A stretch of 64,000 nucleotides of DNA from Smallanthus sonchifolius (lineage: Eukaryota; Streptophyta; Magnoliopsida; Asterales; Asteraceae), in NCBI GenBank assembly GCA_023525975.1, contig CM042020.1:113693207-113757206 (forward strand). The letters run 5' to 3'. A program made the position numbers and the translations under genes. The notes beneath the pieces are model-generated. The model made no database searches, was not told the DNA's origin, and saw only the letters and a program-made list of their open reading frames with translations. This document shows positions 60,791 to 64,000 of the stretch, one piece after another. Numbering within the stretch: the first letter of the stretch is position 1; the number at the start of each line of letters is the position of its first letter.

Positions 60791-61222
60791 CTAGTTTAGA
60801 ACATGTGTACTATACACAGGTTGAAAAATGTTAATACATAAAATTATTAAATCTTTATATATATATTTTACATATATAAAAATGTATTACATATAATAAG
60901 GATGTAAAACAAAATTTAAAATATGTAAAATTAATATATAATTGGATTTCAAAAATACGTTAATTAGTATTTAATGTAATTTGACTTTCATTTACTATTT
61001 GATTGAAAATAAAATTTACATAATTAGATTTCAAAGTTTCTAATAATAAGGGATAATTTAAATTAAATGTGTTTTATTAGTATAATTAGTATTTTCTTTA
61101 AAAATATATTATTGTTAAAAGATAGAGGTGTATTTAATAAGAGAGAGGGGCGGGGGAAAAATGGTGAGAGTGAATATGTAGGCGACACGTGGCATGAAAA
61201 CCTTTATTTATTATATAGTGTG

Positions 61223-61224
<2 letters not shown>
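60791..61224 (-). mobile_element. Non-autonomous Helitron
   Basis: The minus strand ends CTAG at 60794-60791 followed by T, after a hairpin-like TGTGTATAGTACACA. The 5' end near 61224 is diverged (TAGTGTGTA in plus reading for TAGTATAGA). It is the same family as 1-229 and 46622-47820. Confidence 0.75.
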
Positions 61225-61256
<32 letters not shown>

Positions 61257-61820
61257 CTGGTAGGGAACCCGCACTATGTGCGGCCCCGACAAACTAATTA
61301 TGTGCAAATATTTGTTTAATTAAATGATTTTTTTTTATAAATTACACCTTATTTGCAAACACAGATGCAAGTTGCTTATAAAATATTTATATGAGGTACG
61401 ACCACACGTAAAAGGTATCCCGCGCGTTGCCGTGAAGAATTGAACGTCTTTAATTGATTTTCTCTATTTAATATAGTGTCGATTTAATCATGGGTTAAAT
61501 TATAGACATGGATTAGTAGGTAATTATAAACAATTGAGGCATTGCTAATTTGTACATTATGCAAAAAAAATTGTGCTCGGTGTCTTAATTTTTTGAGTAA
61601 TGAGATAATTAAGTGTATGGGTTAGTAAATGAGAGAATTAAGTGCATGGATTAAAGGGTAATTATTAGTCTTTAACTATAAACATGAGTTAGAAGGTAAT
61701 TGTACACATTTGAGGCATTGCTAATTTGTACACTATGCAAAAAAATTTGTGCTAGGCGTCTTAATTATTTGAGTAAATTACAACAATAACCTTCAAATAT
61801 GTATTATATAGTAGTATAGA
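61257..61820 (-). mobile_element. Non-autonomous Helitron, second family
   Basis: The 5' end on the minus strand, at 61820, is TCTATACTACTATATAATAC. The 3' end has the hairpin CCGCAC-ATA-GTGCGG, then GTTCCCTACCAG followed by T. The CCAG end and hairpin differ from the ACACGGG family but resemble the element at 63843. The interior has two near copies of an ATTGAGGCATTGCTAATTTG segment about 180 bases apart. Confidence 0.65.
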
Positions 61821-61826
61821 TATATA

Positions 61827-62202
61827 TAGGGGAGGGCTTCATGAGAAAACCATATAGTTAGGCGAAAACAAGAAAACCACTAATAAAACCAATTTTAACC
61901 AATTATATAATAATTATTACTTTCTATTTTAATTTATTTTTTTTTATTTATAAGAGTATCAATGTAATATTACACATTTTTACCAAAAAAATCATTTTAA
62001 GTATTGGCTTACGTATACGTAAACAGAAAACAAAAAAAGTTGCAGTTACGTATACGTAAAACACAATACGTAAATAGTGTTTTTGGTAAATTGTGTAATA
62101 TTATATTAATACACTTATAAAAAAAATTATAATTATTTGATTGACTCTTGGCAGTTTTCTCGTTTTTGCCTAACTATGTGGTTTTCTCATGATCCTCCCC
62201 TA
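61827..62202. mobile_element. MITE in (TA)n microsatellite
   Basis: The left TAGGGGAGGGCTTCATGAGA and right inverse TAGGGGAGGATCATGAGAAA form inverted repeats of about 37 bases running to GTTAGGC. TA repeats flank both sides. The interior is AT-rich with TTACGTATACGTAA motifs. Confidence 0.8.
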
Positions 62203-62210
62203 TATATATA

Positions 62211-63668
62211 TGGGGTTAGATTCAAATAAAAAGGGTTTATAAAATAAGAAATGTAAGAAGGATTTATAGCCATTAGATCAAATTGTAGAAATGATTTAAT
62301 GATTGAGATCAAATTGTAGAAGAAAAAGTTGTTGAAAGGGTATTTTAGTCATGGTCATTTTTGTTGGCTTTTTATCAAGTTCCCCCCTTTCTTTAAACGT
62401 TCATAACTTTTACATACGACATTATATTTTTTTAAAAATTACACCATAAAAACGGGCGTTTTTTTGTTTTTAAAACGAGTATAGTCTCGTTATATACAAA
62501 AACGAAAAAAATTACGTTTTCCAGCTCATTGTGTAATTTGTTCGTCATTGTGTAATGTTAGGTCCGATCATTGTGTAATGTCAGGTCTGGTCATTGTGTA
62601 ATACATATAACACAATGATGAAAAATATTTGACAAAATGAGCAAATTACATAATGAGCTAAAAAACGTAAAACACAATGATTAATACATATAACACAATG
62701 ATGAAAAATATTTGACAAAATGAACAAATTACACAATAATGAGCAAATTACACAATAAGCTGGAAAACTTAAAACACAATAATGAATACATATAACACAA
62801 TGATGAAAAATATTTGACAAAATGAGCAAATTACACAATGAGCTGGAAAACGTAAAACACAATGATGAATACATATAACACAATGAAGAAAAATATTTCA
62901 CAAAATGAGCAAATTACACAATAATGTCAGGTCTGGTTATTGTGTAATGTAAAAAATAACACGAAATTATCTAAAACGTAAAACACAATGACGAAAACGA
63001 GCATTTTTTTTATCATGAAAACGAGTATAGTATCGTTATATACAAAAACGAAAAAAATTACAAAAACGAGTATAGTGTCGTTATATACAAAAACGACATT
63101 ATTGTGTAATTTGCTCATTGTGTAATATGCTCATTTTGTCAAATATTTTTCATCATTGTGTTATATGTATTTGTCATTGTGTTTTACGTTTTCCAACTCA
63201 TTGTGTAATTTGCTCATTTTATCAAATATTTTTCATCATTGTGTTATATGTATTCATCATTGTGTTTTACGTTTTCCAGCTCATTGTGTAATTTGCTCAT
63301 TATTGTGTAATTCGCTCAAATATGTCAGGTCATTGTGTAATGTCAGGTCTGGTCATTGTGTCTAATGTCAGGTCATTGTGTCAAATATTTTCCATCACTA
63401 TTTTATATATAATACATAAAAAACAGTGACAAAAATAACACGAAATTATCTAAAACATAAAACACAATGATTAATACATATAACACAATGATGAAAAATA
63501 TTTGACAAAATGACCAGACGTGACCTAGCATTACACAATGACCAGACCTGATATTACACAATGACCAGTATGCCCTCCCTTTAAAAACAATAAAATGACA
63601 CATGTCAAGCCCAGAATCCTTCTTACCCTTCTTATTTTTAAAACCCTTTTTACCATAACCTAACCCTA
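62211..63668. mobile_element. TIR element in (TA)n with foldback repeat arms
   Basis: The left TGGGGTTAGATTC...AAAAAGGGTTTATAAAA pairs with the right inverse TAGGGTTAGGTTATGG...AAAAAGGGTTTTAAAAA. The interior is built of repeated units on both strands (see 62540-63560). There is no coding region; the cysteine- and histidine-rich ORFs arise from the repeats. Confidence 0.7.
62540..63560. repeat. Inverted arrays of a 90-110 bp unit
   Basis: The unit contains ATACATATAACACAATGATG, AAAAATATTTGACAAAATGA and AGCTGGAAAACGTAAAACAC. It appears about three times forward between 62600 and 62930. It recurs inverted between 63100 and 63300, with a further forward copy near 63470. CATTGTGTAATGTCAGGTC is a second short motif in both orientations. 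Confidence 0.8.
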
Positions 63669-63674
63669 TATATA

Positions 63675-63829
63675 TAGGGACATGTTCAATTAAAAACTAT
63701 AATTAACCAAAAGAAACATGTATTTATACACATATTTAAGGATGCATGTATGCATTTGTGTATAAATACATGGTTCTTTTGGTTCTCACCAAAATTATGT
63801 TTCTTAATTGAACATGTCTCTCTCTCTAT
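63675..63829. mobile_element. Short MITE in (TA)n microsatellite
   Basis: The left TAGGGACATGTTCAATTAA and right TTAATTGAACATGTCTCTC are inverted repeats. The 155-bp interior has CCAAAAGAAACATG and its rough inverse. TA-rich sequence flanks both sides. Confidence 0.65.
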
Positions 63830-63842
63830 ATGTATATATATA

Positions 63843-64000
63843 CTAGTGGGGAACCTGCTGCGTTGCGGCGGAGTCGACAATTTCCGCAGGTTTTATGTTA
63901 GGTTATGATCAAGATATCGGGTAACATTAGAAAACTTTTGATTATTATTATTATGATTATTGCTGCCCAATCCGACCCGATTAATATGTATTATTAAATA
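63843..64000 (-). mobile_element. Helitron 3' end (rest outside window)
   Basis: The minus strand shows a GC-rich hairpin region (CCGCCGCAACGCAGCAGG), then TTCCCCACTAG followed by T. This is the 3' terminus of the family seen at 61257. The 5' end is beyond 64000. Confidence 0.55.

Noticed and set aside
62581..63603. Cys/His/Leu-rich ORFs on both strands
   Set aside because: They are produced by repeated CATTGTGTAAT units and appear in both orientations, with no domain.

Overview
This is a nuclear segment of a eudicot plant genome, most likely an Asteraceae. The evidence is five recognisable plant gene loci with spliced GT-AG introns, a degraded chloroplast petD insertion, and a dense, nested load of plant-type transposons. 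One LTR element carries a domain that I associate with Asteraceae retroelements. The family-level assignment is inference, because nothing here fixes a species.

Layout. 1-768 holds two minus-strand non-autonomous Helitrons. 1473-11147 is a decayed minus-strand Ty3/gypsy element of the Tat type, with two LTRs, gag, protease, RT, dual RNase H, integrase, an antisense ORF and a 92-bp higher-order tandem repeat. 11301-16703 is a run of hAT-like non-autonomous elements ending in a heavily deleted copia element. 18618-23944 (minus) is a plant aldehyde oxidase locus with nonsense and frameshift lesions. 25395-25905 is plastid DNA carrying the petD intron end and a decayed petD exon. 27158-31792 is a non-autonomous LTR element with perfect 5-bp target duplications. 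It holds one broken long ORF, and its LTRs contain arrays of 31-bp hairpin units. 33430-34624 is a three-level transposon nest.

The genic part runs from 36 to 55 kb. It contains an intronless C2H2 zinc-finger repressor of the ZAT5 type (36344-37117, plus) and a six-exon ankyrin-repeat gene (38253-39779, plus). These are followed by a six-exon RABC2-type small GTPase (40220-43580, minus) and an eight-exon MORN-repeat phosphatidylinositol-4-phosphate 5-kinase (50880-55353, minus). The last three have open, in-phase coding sequences in my splice models, and the zinc-finger gene has one open reading frame. Between them lie a 602-bp foldback MULE, a Helitron cluster, a SINE with a 17-bp target duplication and a 5'-truncated LINE.

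From 56.7 kb to the end of the window, four terminal-inverted-repeat elements sit in (TA)n microsatellites, mixed with more Helitrons. The genes do not form a pathway. The ankyrin and RABC2 genes are convergent, with stop codons about 440 bp apart. I see no bacterial-type defence or metabolic system. The most unusual features are in the retroelements: hairpin arrays that differ in copy number between the two LTRs of one element, a three-module repeat in the Tat element, and a stack of Helitron 5' ends.
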